From NCBI GenBank assembly GCA_900316445.1, contig ONCZ01000001.1, forward strand, positions 124,001 to 188,000: a stretch of DNA of 64,000 nucleotides, read 5' to 3'. Position 1 is the stretch's first letter. The number at the start of each line of letters is the position of its first letter. This document shows positions 1-8,158 of this stretch, piece after piece. The translations under genes and the position numbers were made by a program. The notes beneath the pieces were generated by a model. That model worked only from the letters and a program-made list of their open reading frames with translations, was not told the origin of the DNA and searched no databases. Origin of the DNA: an uncultured Prevotellaceae bacterium. GTDB lineage: Bacteria > Bacteroidota > Bacteroidia > Bacteroidales > Bacteroidaceae.

Positions 1-629
1 TCACGGCTCGCTATACTTGTGAGAAATACTTCAGTAGCATCTGTGCCGTCGTGGCTGAGCTGAACTACACGCAGATGGGCTGGAAGGAGAAAATCCTCGA
101 CATGGACGACCAGCCCGTTCCCTTGCATACAGACCCAAGCCAGACGCTCCACTATGCCAGGAAGATCAACTATATCCAGGTGCCCATGCTTGCAAGACTC
201 GGATGGGGAAGGGAGCGCAACGGCTTCCAGTTCTTCATCCAGTTGGGGCCGCAGTTGGGTTTCTATGTGAGCGATAAGTCGGAGAGTAACTTTGATGTGC
301 GTGACCCGGCCTTCAATCCAAAGATTGAGAATGGCAAGTTCAGTCCGGACTATCAGTATGCCAACAAGCGTGTGTCGCATGTCGTGGCACAGGACTCGAT
401 GGCGATAGAAAATAAGATCGACTATGGCATCGCCTTGGCTGGGGGACTGGAATTCAGTAACCGCCACGTGGGGCACTTCATCGTGGAGGGACGTTACTAC
501 TATGGTCTGGGCAATATTTATGGCAACACAAAGCGTGACTACTTCGGTCGCTCCAATTTTGGGACTATCATGGCGAAGTTTACTTATCTTTTTGATATCA
601 TCAGAACGAAAAATTCTAAAATCAAATAA
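1..629 (+). CDS. PorT-family outer-membrane beta-barrel protein, 5' end cut off by the window
   Basis: The frame is open from base 3 to the TAA at 627-629, so the gene begins outside the window; a GTG at 51 is only an internal codon. The visible 208 residues alternate polar and hydrophobic residues with many Tyr/Gly/Phe, and have segments such as VPMLARLGWG, FFIQLGPQLGFYVS and GGLEF that are typical of PorT/outer-membrane beta-barrel (PF13568-like) proteins of Bacteroidota. The last strand, IMAKFTYLF, is followed by a short basic tail. The family sits in the outer membrane; no substrate can be inferred. The POT transporter gene starts 8 bases downstream on the same strand, so the two may be co-transcribed. 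Confidence 0.72.
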   Translation, partial: TARYTCEKYFSSICAVVAELNYTQMGWKEKILDMDDQPVPLHTDPSQTLHYARKINYIQVPMLARLGWGRERNGFQFFIQLGPQLGFYVSDKSESNFDVRDPAFNPKIENGKFSPDYQYANKRVSHVVAQDSMAIENKIDYGIALAGGLEFSNRHVGHFIVEGRYYYGLGNIYGNTKRDYFGRSNFGTIMAKFTYLFDIIRTKNSKIK

Positions 630-637
630 CTATAACT

Positions 638-2170
638 ATGTTTGAAGGACAACCAAAAGGTTTATTTGCGTTGGCACTGGCCAACACGGGCGAGCGATTC
701 GGCTATTACACGATGCTCGCGGTTTTCGCATTGTTTCTGAGAGCTAACTACGGATTGTCGCCTGCTATGGCCGGTACGATCTATAGTTCGTTCCTGATGC
801 TGGTGTATTTCCTCCCGCTGATCGGTGGTATCATGGCCGACAAGTTCGGCTTTGGCAAGATGGTCACCACGGGCATCATCATCATGTTTGCAGGTTATCT
901 GCTGCTGTCGGTGCCCCTGGGAGGCGACAGCTTTGCTCTGATTGTCATGCTGGCAGCATTGTTGCTCATCGGCTTTGGAACGGGACTCTTCAAGGGTAAT
1001 CTCCAGGTGATGGTGGGCGACCTGTATAACGATCCGCAGTACAAGGACAAGCGCGATGCCGGTTTTTCCATCTTCTATATGGCCATCAACATCGGTGCCC
1101 TGTTTGCTCCGACGGCTGCCATCAGAATCAAGGAGTATGCCGAGACGGCACTGGGCTATTCCAGCAACGACGCCTATCACTTCTCGTTTGCCGTCGCCTG
1201 TGCTTCGCTGATTCTATCCATCGCCATCTATTACATGTTCCGCTATACCTTCCGTCATACAGAGGGCGGCAAGAAGAAGGATGCTGTGAAGGCTGATGCC
1301 AGCACGGAGCCTGAGCTGACGAAGGAGGAGACGAAGCAGCGCATTGTGGCACTGTGTCTGGTGTTTGCGGTTGTGATCTTCTTCTGGATGGCTTTCCATC
1401 AGAATGGTCTGTCGCTGACGTATTTCGCTGATGAGTTCACTGCACAGTCGGCTGACGGCTTGCAGGCGATGTGCTTCAATGTATGGAATCTTGTGGCGGT
1501 GATCTTCATTGTCTATGCTGGCTTCTCACTGTTCCAGAGCAAGACAACCAAAGGCAAGGCTATCAGTGGTGCTATTATCGTGGCAGCTTTGGCTTTCCTT
1601 TTCCTGCAGTATGATCCCAATGGCGGCGTGACAGTGTCTGCTCCTATCTTCCAGCAGTTCAATCCGTTCTACGTGGTGGCTCTGACCCCTGTGTCGATGG
1701 CTATCTTCGGTTCGCTGGCTGCCAAGGGTAAGGAACCCTCTGCGCCGCGAAAGATTGCCTATGGTATGATTGTGGCTGCTATTGCATACGCCCTGATGGC
1801 ATTTGGTTCATTCGGTCTGCCGATGCCTCAGACGGAGATGGGTGCCGACGGTAATCCTGTGGCTGTGCATGTGGCCGACGTGACACCGAACCTGCTGATT
1901 ATGGTCTATCTGGTGCTGACGTTTGGTGAGTTGCTGCTGTCGCCGATGGGTATCTCCTTCGTGTCAAAGGTGGCGCCTCCCAAGTATAAGGGTATGATGA
2001 TGGGTGGCTGGTTTGTGGCTACGGCTATCGGTAACCAGTTGGTCGTCGTCGGTGGACTGTTGTGGGGTGCTGTGCCTCTCTGGGTATGCTGGAGCGTGTT
2101 CCTCGGCGTCTGCTTAGTGGCAGCCCTGTTTATGTTTGCGATGATGAAACGTTTAGAGAAAGTCTGCTAA
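638..2170 (+). CDS. POT/PTR2-family proton-dependent oligopeptide transporter
   Basis: A 510-residue polytopic membrane protein with about 12-14 hydrophobic segments. The first helix carries NTGERFGYY (residues 16-24), the Bacteroidota form of the POT signature ExxERFxYY in which the first Glu is Asn. FYMAINIGA (about residues 147-155) matches the second PTR2 signature. POT proteins import di- and tripeptides across the inner membrane with protons. Start ATG at 638 follows the barrel gene by 8 bases. The stop TAA is immediately followed by the ATG of the next gene (TAAATG), which suggests translational coupling. The Asn may alter proton coupling, but the same variation is, to my knowledge, common in this phylum. 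Confidence 0.87.
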   Translation: MFEGQPKGLFALALANTGERFGYYTMLAVFALFLRANYGLSPAMAGTIYSSFLMLVYFLPLIGGIMADKFGFGKMVTTGIIIMFAGYLLLSVPLGGDSFALIVMLAALLLIGFGTGLFKGNLQVMVGDLYNDPQYKDKRDAGFSIFYMAINIGALFAPTAAIRIKEYAETALGYSSNDAYHFSFAVACASLILSIAIYYMFRYTFRHTEGGKKKDAVKADASTEPELTKEETKQRIVALCLVFAVVIFFWMAFHQNGLSLTYFADEFTAQSADGLQAMCFNVWNLVAVIFIVYAGFSLFQSKTTKGKAISGAIIVAALAFLFLQYDPNGGVTVSAPIFQQFNPFYVVALTPVSMAIFGSLAAKGKEPSAPRKIAYGMIVAAIAYALMAFGSFGLPMPQTEMGADGNPVAVHVADVTPNLLIMVYLVLTFGELLLSPMGISFVSKVAPPKYKGMMMGGWFVATAIGNQLVVVGGLLWGAVPLWVCWSVFLGVCLVAALFMFAMMKRLEKVC

Positions 2171-3106
2171 ATGAGCGCACTGTTTGCACTGCTGCTCTCG
2201 GTCTTCACGTTTGTGGAGTACAATGTAGAGAATATCTTTGACACCCGTCATGACGAGGGGAAGCAGGACGAGGAGTTCCTGCCTGATGCCACGCGTCACT
2301 GGACGGAGAAACGCTATTGGAAGAAGCTGGACAGGATAGGCAAGTCTATCCTCTCCACTTCTGAAGATGGCATCCCCGACCTGATTGCGCTCTGTGAGGT
2401 GGAGAACGACCAGACATTGACAGACCTGACCAAGCGTTCGCTCTTGAGGAATGCAGGCTATGAGTATGTGATGACGCAGTCGCCTGATGCCCGTGGTGTG
2501 GATGTGGCGCTGATCTATTCGCCTTTCTCCTTTGGACTGATTCGTTCATACGGTCTGCGTGTGGATACTATTCCTGGGATGAAGCCGACGCGTGATATTC
2601 TCTATGCCTGTGGACAGTTGCAGTCGGGTGATACCCTACACGTCTTTGTGGTTCACGCGCCGAGCCGTCACGGTAGTGAGAAAACTACTCGTCCGTTCCG
2701 TATGCAGGCTGCCAACCGTCTGTTGCAGGCTGTGGATTCCATCAGGGCCATCACACCCGATGCAAGGATCCTGATCAGCGGCGACTTCAATGACTATCAC
2801 GACTCCCCAGCCGTTCAGCACATTGCCCGTCACGATCTGAAGAATATCTCCAAGGAGGCAAGGGGCAGTTATGGGGTGAAGGGCACCTATCGCTATAAGG
2901 GCGAGTGGAACAGTCTGGATCATATCATCGTGTCGCCCTCTATATATAATAAGGTAGACACGGTCTTCATCCATTCCCCCAAGTTCCTGTTAGAGGAGGA
3001 TAAGTTCTATGGCGGCTTCATGCCCCGCCGTACCTACAAAGGCATGAAATTCCAGAAGAAGGGCTTCAGCGACCATTTGCCGTTAGTCGCCCGCTTCAAG
3101 TTCTGA
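2171..3106 (+). CDS. Endonuclease/exonuclease/phosphatase-fold protein, probably exported
   Basis: 311 residues. A hydrophobic N-terminus (LFALLLSVFTF) leads directly into the first conserved block EYNVENIFD. Other family blocks are visible: LCEVEN (catalytic Glu), SGDFNDYHDSP (Asp/Asn), and the C-terminal SDHLPL (His). These are the metal-binding and catalytic positions of the DNase I/Mg-dependent phosphatase superfamily (PF03372). The likely reaction is phosphodiester or phosphomonoester hydrolysis outside the cytoplasm; the substrate is unknown. Its start directly abuts the transporter stop. Its TGA (3104-3106) abuts the stop of the convergent MFS gene with no base between them. Confidence 0.85.
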   Translation: MSALFALLLSVFTFVEYNVENIFDTRHDEGKQDEEFLPDATRHWTEKRYWKKLDRIGKSILSTSEDGIPDLIALCEVENDQTLTDLTKRSLLRNAGYEYVMTQSPDARGVDVALIYSPFSFGLIRSYGLRVDTIPGMKPTRDILYACGQLQSGDTLHVFVVHAPSRHGSEKTTRPFRMQAANRLLQAVDSIRAITPDARILISGDFNDYHDSPAVQHIARHDLKNISKEARGSYGVKGTYRYKGEWNSLDHIIVSPSIYNKVDTVFIHSPKFLLEEDKFYGGFMPRRTYKGMKFQKKGFSDHLPLVARFKF

Positions 3107-4621
3107 TTACTTACGGATATTTGGTAATTGTAGACCGTAGCCTTGGCGGCGGTCTACATACCACATGGCCAGGGCTGTGAGGGCGGCACCGAGGGCGGTG
3201 AAGCCGAAGATGAGCATGGAGGTCTCGTAGGTGGGATCGGTCTCATTGGCCTTACCTACGAACATCGGGATGATGGCACGGCCGAAGTTCTGGATGAAGA
3301 AGATCATCGAGTAAGCGGTGCCGAGACATTTCAAAGGAATGATCTTGGGCACGCAGGGCCAGAGGGCTGCAGGGGCTAAGGAGTAGCCGACGGAGAGGAT
3401 GACCATCAGGGTGATGGCTACCGTGCTACTGTGCATAGGCAGCGAGAAGCCGAAATGGACGGCAGTCAGCATCAGGGCACCTGTGATGACCAGCGTGACG
3501 CCTTTGCCATAGCGGTCGTAGATAAGTCCGAAGAGCGGAGTCATCAGGATGGTACCAAAGGGTGCTATCGATGAGAAGAAGCCTGCCACGTCAGGATCGA
3601 CACCATATTTCATCACCATCAGCTTTGTGGAGAACTTCAGGAAGGGCGAGACGGCGGAATAAAAGAGCACGCAGAAGAGCGTGATGAGCCAGAATCCCGG
3701 ATTGCGCAATGTCGTGCCAATGTCTGAGAAGTGGAATTCGTCATTATTATCAGACGACAATTCTTTTTGATTTGACGACAACTTGGACAACTTAGACAAC
3801 TCTTTGTTATCGCCATTGATGGCGATTGTTGTCTTTGTTGTCCAAGTTGTCGTTTTATTATCTAAGCGGCGGTCCATGACGCAGAAAACCAGGAAGGCCA
3901 GCAGGCCGATGATGAGGAAGGAGAGTGAGAGAAGGAGCGGCGTTGAGAGGGTGAAATGGCGGGCGACGGGGGCAGAGATGCTCAGGGCGGCAGCGGTGCC
4001 CAAGCGGGCCATTGCCAACTGGATGCCCATAGCGAGGGCAAGCTCATGGCCTGTAAACCAGCGTACCATTGCCTTAGATACGGTGATGCCCGTCATCTCA
4101 TAGCCTACGCCAAAGACGGCAAAGCCCAAAGAGGCCACAGCCACTGAGGTGGGAAGAGAGAAGTGAAAAGTGAGAAGTGAAAAGTGAAAAGTGTCCGTTG
4201 GAGGGAAGCCAGCTGTGACGGCATAGTACTTAATAAGCGTTCCTATGATCATCAGCGAGCAGGCGAGGGTGCCTGTAAAGCGGATGCCCATCTTGTCGAG
4301 GATGAGTCCTGAGAAGAAGAGCATGAGCAGGAACACGTTGATGAGTCCGCTGGAGCCAGAGAAGAATCCGTAGTCGCCTGGCGTCCAGCCCAGTCCGCCT
4401 TCCGCTGGTGATGCCTCCAAAAGCGTCTCTAATGGCGACATCACATCGTTGACGAAATACCCCATCATCATAGCCGTAGCCACAATGAATAGTACAGACC
4501 AGCGTGCAACGGGCGAGTCGTTGAGGCGAATCAGATGCTGCTTCAGACCACCCCGTCCTTCGGACACCCCTCCTGACTCAGGAGGGGAAATGGTTACCTT
4601 ATTGTCGCCGTCACTATTCAC
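3107..4621 (-). CDS. MFS transporter with three repeat-derived insertions
   Basis: 504 residues, about 12 membrane helices, paralogous to the MFS protein at 6213-7832 (shared blocks ILDKMGxRFT, MAGITVS/MTGITVS, ALAMG, SLxPAxLWPxVPKxI, C-terminal LELPNIK/LQLPNIRK). The substrate is unknown. The only usable start is a GTG at 4621, lying in a GTGAATAGTGA simple repeat; an in-frame TAA precedes it by two codons. Residues about 10-28 come from a CCCCTCC palindromic repeat, residues about 143-157 from GTGAAAAG repeats (giving TFHFSLLTFHFS), and residues about 256-282 in the central cytoplasmic loop from a three-tier hairpin. The paralogue lacks all three. It lies 18 bases after the DUF1846 gene in one operon. 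Confidence 0.83.
   Translation of the reverse strand: MNSDGDNKVTISPPESGGVSEGRGGLKQHLIRLNDSPVARWSVLFIVATAMMMGYFVNDVMSPLETLLEASPAEGGLGWTPGDYGFFSGSSGLINVFLLMLFFSGLILDKMGIRFTGTLACSLMIIGTLIKYYAVTAGFPPTDTFHFSLLTFHFSLPTSVAVASLGFAVFGVGYEMTGITVSKAMVRWFTGHELALAMGIQLAMARLGTAAALSISAPVARHFTLSTPLLLSLSFLIIGLLAFLVFCVMDRRLDNKTTTWTTKTTIAINGDNKELSKLSKLSSNQKELSSDNNDEFHFSDIGTTLRNPGFWLITLFCVLFYSAVSPFLKFSTKLMVMKYGVDPDVAGFFSSIAPFGTILMTPLFGLIYDRYGKGVTLVITGALMLTAVHFGFSLPMHSSTVAITLMVILSVGYSLAPAALWPCVPKIIPLKCLGTAYSMIFFIQNFGRAIIPMFVGKANETDPTYETSMLIFGFTALGAALTALAMWYVDRRQGYGLQLPNIRK
3775..3853. repeat. Three-tier perfect hairpin inside the MFS gene
   Basis: Nested perfect inverted repeats: 17-bp arms at 3775-3791 and 3837-3853 (ACGACAACTTGGACAAC and complement), 7-bp arms at 3794-3800 and 3828-3834, and 8-bp arms at 3809-3816 and 3819-3826 with a 2-base loop. 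It is read in frame as a hydrophilic Thr/Lys/Ser/Leu-rich loop (KLSKLSS) between the two halves of the transporter. Confidence 0.88.
4151..4194. repeat. GTGAAAAG simple repeat inside the MFS gene
   Basis: Four imperfect copies of AAGTGAAAAGTGAG/A in tandem. Read on the minus strand they encode an in-frame TFHFSLLTFHFSL insertion that is absent from the paralogous transporter at 6213-7832. Confidence 0.8.
4541..4592. repeat. Palindromic CCCCTCC-type repeat, half copy, in the MFS N-terminus
   Basis: Contains CCCCTCCTGACTCAGGAGGGG and, next to it, GTCCTTCGGAC and the CTTCAGACC end found in the larger copies at 6121-6207 and 14105-14193, in reverse orientation. It supplies residues SPPESGG onward of the predicted transporter and may have replaced the original start of the gene. 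Confidence 0.8.
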
Positions 4622-4639
4622 TATTTACTTCTTTGCCCT

Positions 4640-6103
4640 TTACTTCTTCTTCACGGGGTCGCAGGTGAGGCCGCAGCCGAGTTTCTTGAAGATCTTACGG
4701 TCTACCTCGCTGAGCATAACCGTTGAGTGAACCTGACAGTCGCGCAGCTTAGGCAACTGCTCCAGGGCGCGACGGCAGTTCTCGTCGTGCTGGGAGAGCA
4801 CGGAGAGGGCTACCAGCACCTCGTCGGTATGCAGGCGCGGATTCTTCGCTCCCAAGTATTGCGTCTTCGTCTTCTGCACAGGCTCAATGAGGCTCTGCGA
4901 GATGAGCTTGGCCTCATGGTCGATGCCAGCCAGATATTTCGTGGCGTTCAGCAACAAAGCTGCCGAGCATCCTAACAATGGAGATGACTTCGACGTGATG
5001 ATTGTTCCGTCTTCCAGCTCGATAGCGGCGGCAGTATGTCCGCTCTGGATCTTCTTCTCGTAGGCAGCCACCGTCACCTTTCGTGTGGCAGTGGATATCT
5101 TCGCCTGATTGAAGAGCAGGCGGATCTTGTTCACCTCACTCTCATTGTCTGCGCCGTCGGCCATCTTATTGGTGGCGTCATAGAAGCGGCGGATGATCTC
5201 ATTACGGCTGGCCTCACAGCACACCTCGTCGTCAGAGATACAGAAACCAATCATGTTCACGCCCATATCCGTAGGCGACTTATAGGGATTCTCGCCGTAG
5301 ATACCCTCAAAGAGGGCATTCAGTACGGGGAAGATCTCCACGTCGCGGTTATAGTTGACGGCGGTCTTGCCGTATGCCTCCAAGTGGAAGGGGTCGATCA
5401 TGTTCACGTCGTTCAGGTCGGCAGTGGCTGCCTCGTAGGCGATGTTCACGGGATGCTTCAGCGGGAGGTTCCACACGGGGAAGGTCTCGAACTTTGCATA
5501 GCCTGCACGCACCCCGCGCTTGTTCTCGTTGTAGAGTTGCGACAGACAAGTGGCCATCTTTCCGCTGCCAGGTCCGGGGGCCGTTACGATGACCAGCGGC
5601 CGTGAGGTCTCTACGAACTCGTTCTTGCCGAAGCCCTCGTCAGAGGCGATAAGTTCCACGTTGTGGGGATAGCCGTCGATGGGGTAGTGGAAGTAACTCT
5701 TGATACCTTCGCGCTCCAGACGGTGCTTGAACTGGTCTGCGGCGTGCTGTCCGTGATAGTGCGTGATGACGACGGAGCCCACCATGAAGTCACGACGCAT
5801 AAACTCGTCGCGCAGTCGGAGTACATCCTCGTCGTAGGTGATGCCGAGGTCGGCACGTACCTTGTTCTTCTCGATGTCGTCGGCGCTGACCACAATCACG
5901 ATCTCTATCGAGTCTCTCAGTTGGGCGAGCATGCGGAGCTTAGAGTCAGGCTTGAATCCTGGCAGCACGCGGGAGGCGTGATGATCGTCGAAGAGCTTGC
6001 CGCCCAGTTCCATATAGAGCTTGCCGTCGAACTGCGCGATGCGCTCACGGATGTGCTCAGACTGTATCTTGAGATATTTCTCGTTATCGAATCCTATTTT
6101 CAT
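4640..6103 (-). CDS. DUF1846 domain-containing protein
   Basis: 487 residues, the normal full length of the DUF1846 family (PF08903), which covers the whole protein. Recognisable blocks are the N-terminal MKIGFDNEKY, LYMELGGKLFDDHHASRVLPGF, VVSADDIEKNKVRADLG, PGPGSGKMATCLSQLY (about residues 175-190, P-loop-like), and NMIGFCISDDEVC. It is soluble and cytoplasmic by composition. The biochemical role of the family is not established; the P-loop-like segment hints at nucleotide binding. It sits between two paralogous MFS genes on the same strand: the upstream one is separated by a palindromic repeat at 6121-6207 and the downstream one by 18 bases, so the three probably form an operon transcribed from 7.9 kb leftward. 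Confidence 0.86.
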   Translation of the reverse strand: MKIGFDNEKYLKIQSEHIRERIAQFDGKLYMELGGKLFDDHHASRVLPGFKPDSKLRMLAQLRDSIEIVIVVSADDIEKNKVRADLGITYDEDVLRLRDEFMRRDFMVGSVVITHYHGQHAADQFKHRLEREGIKSYFHYPIDGYPHNVELIASDEGFGKNEFVETSRPLVIVTAPGPGSGKMATCLSQLYNENKRGVRAGYAKFETFPVWNLPLKHPVNIAYEAATADLNDVNMIDPFHLEAYGKTAVNYNRDVEIFPVLNALFEGIYGENPYKSPTDMGVNMIGFCISDDEVCCEASRNEIIRRFYDATNKMADGADNESEVNKIRLLFNQAKISTATRKVTVAAYEKKIQSGHTAAAIELEDGTIITSKSSPLLGCSAALLLNATKYLAGIDHEAKLISQSLIEPVQKTKTQYLGAKNPRLHTDEVLVALSVLSQHDENCRRALEQLPKLRDCQVHSTVMLSEVDRKIFKKLGCGLTCDPVKKK

Positions 6104-6120
6104 TGTTTATATGGTTTTTG

Positions 6121-6207
6121 TTTCCCCTCCTGAGTTAGGAGGGGTTAGGGGTGGTCTGAACAAGCGTCTCTTCAGACCCCCTCTAACTCCCCTGACTCAG
6201 GGGGAGA
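6121..6207. repeat. Long palindromic repeat between two operon genes
   Basis: Two small palindromes (CCCCTCCTGAGTTAGGAGGGG and CCCCTGACTCAGGGGG) flank a perfect GGTCTGAA...TTCAGACC stem, and the two halves also pair with each other to give one large hairpin. A second almost identical copy lies at 14105-14193. It separates the MFS stop (6213) from the DUF1846 start (6103) and could stabilise or trim the transcript. Confidence 0.88.
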
Positions 6208-6212
6208 AGTGA

Positions 6213-7832
6213 TTACTTGATATTCGGCAGTTCGAGGCCGATGCCTTTCTTCTTGTCGACGGCTTTCAGGACGAAGCCGAGGATGAGTGCGGCCACACCA
6301 AGACAGGCGAGCATCACCAACGGGGCGGTATAGTCGAACTGCGTGGGGTCTGTCACACCAGGGTTCGTGGCGTCGAGCACCTTGCCGATGAGCAGGGGGA
6401 ACAGCCAGAGGCCGATGTTCTGTATCCAGAAAATCAGGGCATAGGCCGAACCGATCACTTTTGCATCGACGAGCTTAGGCACTGAGGGCCAGAGACTTGC
6501 AGGCACCAAAGAGAACGAGGCGCCCAGCACAAGAATCGTGGCGTAGGCGATGATGATACCACCAACGGCGTTGCCCTTGAACATAGGCAGCACGAAGGCG
6601 AATGTCAAGTGGCAGGCAATCAGCAGGATGGAACCTAAGACGAGCATCGAGGCAGCCTTGCCGTGATGGTCGAGATAGCTACCCAAGATCGGCGTAATCA
6701 GCACGGCCAGCAACGGGAACACGGCGAAGATCGACTCAGCCGACTGGCGCATGAAGCCCATATAACAATAGGTGATGAGCGCAAGAATCGAAAGAGCCAG
6801 CAGACCGTACCTCATGTTCGCCTTCTTCTGGAAGTTCGATGCGAAGCCGGCAGCAGCCACGATGAGCATGATGATATACTGCACGATGGTCACCGAGGAC
6901 GATGCCCAGAACGAATCAGCGTCAGGAGCAGTCAGCGTGAGGTTGCATTGCAGCATGTTCACGGCGTACTTCTGGAAGGGGAAGATGGCCGAATAGTAGA
7001 GCACGCACAGCAGCGCCACGAGCCAGAAACCCAGATCAGAGAGAATCTTGCCGATATCAGAAACCTTGAAGGGGTCGTCCTTCTCCTCGGCCTCGCCCGT
7101 CTGCGAGTCGAGTTTCTGGTCCATGAAGAAGTACACGATGGTCATAATCAGGGCGATACACATCAGCACCACGCCAAAGGCGACGCTGCGGGTGACGCTC
7201 ACCTCACCACCCAAACGGGCGAAGAACGGCGAGAAAATCATACACGTGGCCACACCCAGACGAGCTAAGGCCATCTCCGAACCCATCGCCAAGGCCATCT
7301 CACGGCCCTTGAACCACTTTACGATACCTCTCGACACCGTGATGCCGGCCATCTCACAGCCGCAGCCGAAGATCATAAATCCGCAGGCAGCGAACTTCGC
7401 CGAGGCGGGCATGCCCTGATAGAACGGCGAAACGCCCAGTTCGTCGAATACTGGAATATAGTTCAGATTCTCTGTAAACCACGTCTCCAAGCCGCTTCCC
7501 ATGAACGATTCGCTCACAGCATACCACTTCACGCAGGCTCCGACGAGCATGACGGCTGCTGAGAGCACAGCGGTGAAGCGCACACCCATCTTGTCGAGGA
7601 TGATGCCGGCGAAGATGAGGAAGAACACGAAAACGTTGAGGAACACCTCGGAACCCTGCATCGTTCCGAAGGCGGTCGAGTCCCAGCCGCGCGTCTCCTG
7701 CATCAGGTCCTTGATAGGGGAGAGGATGTCCATGAAGATGTAGCTGCAGAACATGGCGAGCGCCAGCAGCAGCAACGCCGTCCAGCGCATCGCGGCAGAG
7801 TCTCTGAGGGTCTTTTGAATTGCTTGTGTCAT
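6213..7832 (-). CDS. MFS transporter
   Basis: 539 residues with about 12 hydrophobic segments; start ATG (MTQAIQKTL) preceded by a well-formed promoter. Blocks ILDKMGVRFTAV (loop 2-3, MFS-like), EMAGITVSRGIVKWF, and a C-terminal cytoplasmic tail ending KGIGLELPNIK. It is paralogous to the MFS protein at 3107-4621 but has no repeat insertions, so it shows the ancestral form. The substrate is unknown; the fold resembles small-solute facilitators such as MFSD1-like proteins, a weak inference. It is the first gene of the MFS-DUF1846-MFS operon. Confidence 0.84.
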   Translation of the reverse strand: MTQAIQKTLRDSAAMRWTALLLLALAMFCSYIFMDILSPIKDLMQETRGWDSTAFGTMQGSEVFLNVFVFFLIFAGIILDKMGVRFTAVLSAAVMLVGACVKWYAVSESFMGSGLETWFTENLNYIPVFDELGVSPFYQGMPASAKFAACGFMIFGCGCEMAGITVSRGIVKWFKGREMALAMGSEMALARLGVATCMIFSPFFARLGGEVSVTRSVAFGVVLMCIALIMTIVYFFMDQKLDSQTGEAEEKDDPFKVSDIGKILSDLGFWLVALLCVLYYSAIFPFQKYAVNMLQCNLTLTAPDADSFWASSSVTIVQYIIMLIVAAAGFASNFQKKANMRYGLLALSILALITYCYMGFMRQSAESIFAVFPLLAVLITPILGSYLDHHGKAASMLVLGSILLIACHLTFAFVLPMFKGNAVGGIIIAYATILVLGASFSLVPASLWPSVPKLVDAKVIGSAYALIFWIQNIGLWLFPLLIGKVLDATNPGVTDPTQFDYTAPLVMLACLGVAALILGFVLKAVDKKKGIGLELPNIK

Positions 7833-7861
7833 TTTAATGGGTTATTTTCTTAATTTGGCTG

Positions 7862-7893
7862 CAAAGTTACAAAAAATCGCATTAAAAGCCAAA
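7862..7893 (-). promoter_or_regulatory. Promoter of the MFS-DUF1846-MFS operon
   Basis: On the minus strand, TTTG (7890-7893), 20 bases, then TAACTTTG (7862-7869): the Bacteroidota -33/-7 consensus, about 30 bases before the ATG at 7832. Confidence 0.75.
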
Positions 7894-8158
7894 CATATAT
7901 GGAAAAAAGGTGTGCAAAACAAAAGATTTATCCCTTTCGTCTCAGTACGAAATGTAAGGTTGCTGATAGAAAGAAACGTTGTGACTGGCAGAAAGGTGGC
8001 ATGAAACGGATAAAAACTACGGTTTAAACTGACCGTGAAGGCCGTTTAAACCGTTCGTTGACTCCAGTCAACGCATTCGTCGACTTAAGTCAACGAACCA
8101 TTTGACTCCAGTCAACGAATCATTTGACTTTGTGTCAACAAGTGATTTGATGATATAT
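7894..8158. other. Non-coding interval between serpin stop and MFS promoter
   Basis: No open frame with coding character. It contains the four-unit 22-bp array (8056-8143) and an inverted GTTTAAAC-containing stretch around 8020-8054 (GGTTTAAACTGACC and GCCGTTTAAACC). Confidence 0.6.
8056..8143. repeat. Four tandem 22-bp units, each a small palindrome
   Basis: Units begin at 8056, 8078, 8100 and 8122. Each centres on a GTTGACT/GTCGACT/TTTGACT half-site followed by AGTCAAC (fourth unit GTGTCAAC), for example CGTTGACTCCAGTCAACG. The period is exactly 22 bases, about two helical turns, so copies face the same side of the helix. It lies just downstream of the serpin gene. It could be an operator array or decayed terminators; the function is unknown. 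Confidence 0.8.

Noticed and set aside
4541-4621. A genuine N-terminal domain of the MFS transporter
   Set aside because: The sequence is a CCCCTCC repeat also found at 6.1 and 14.1 kb, and the paralogue has no counterpart.
8056-8143. Possible CRISPR array
   Set aside because: Units are 22 bases with no unique spacers between them and no cas gene nearby.
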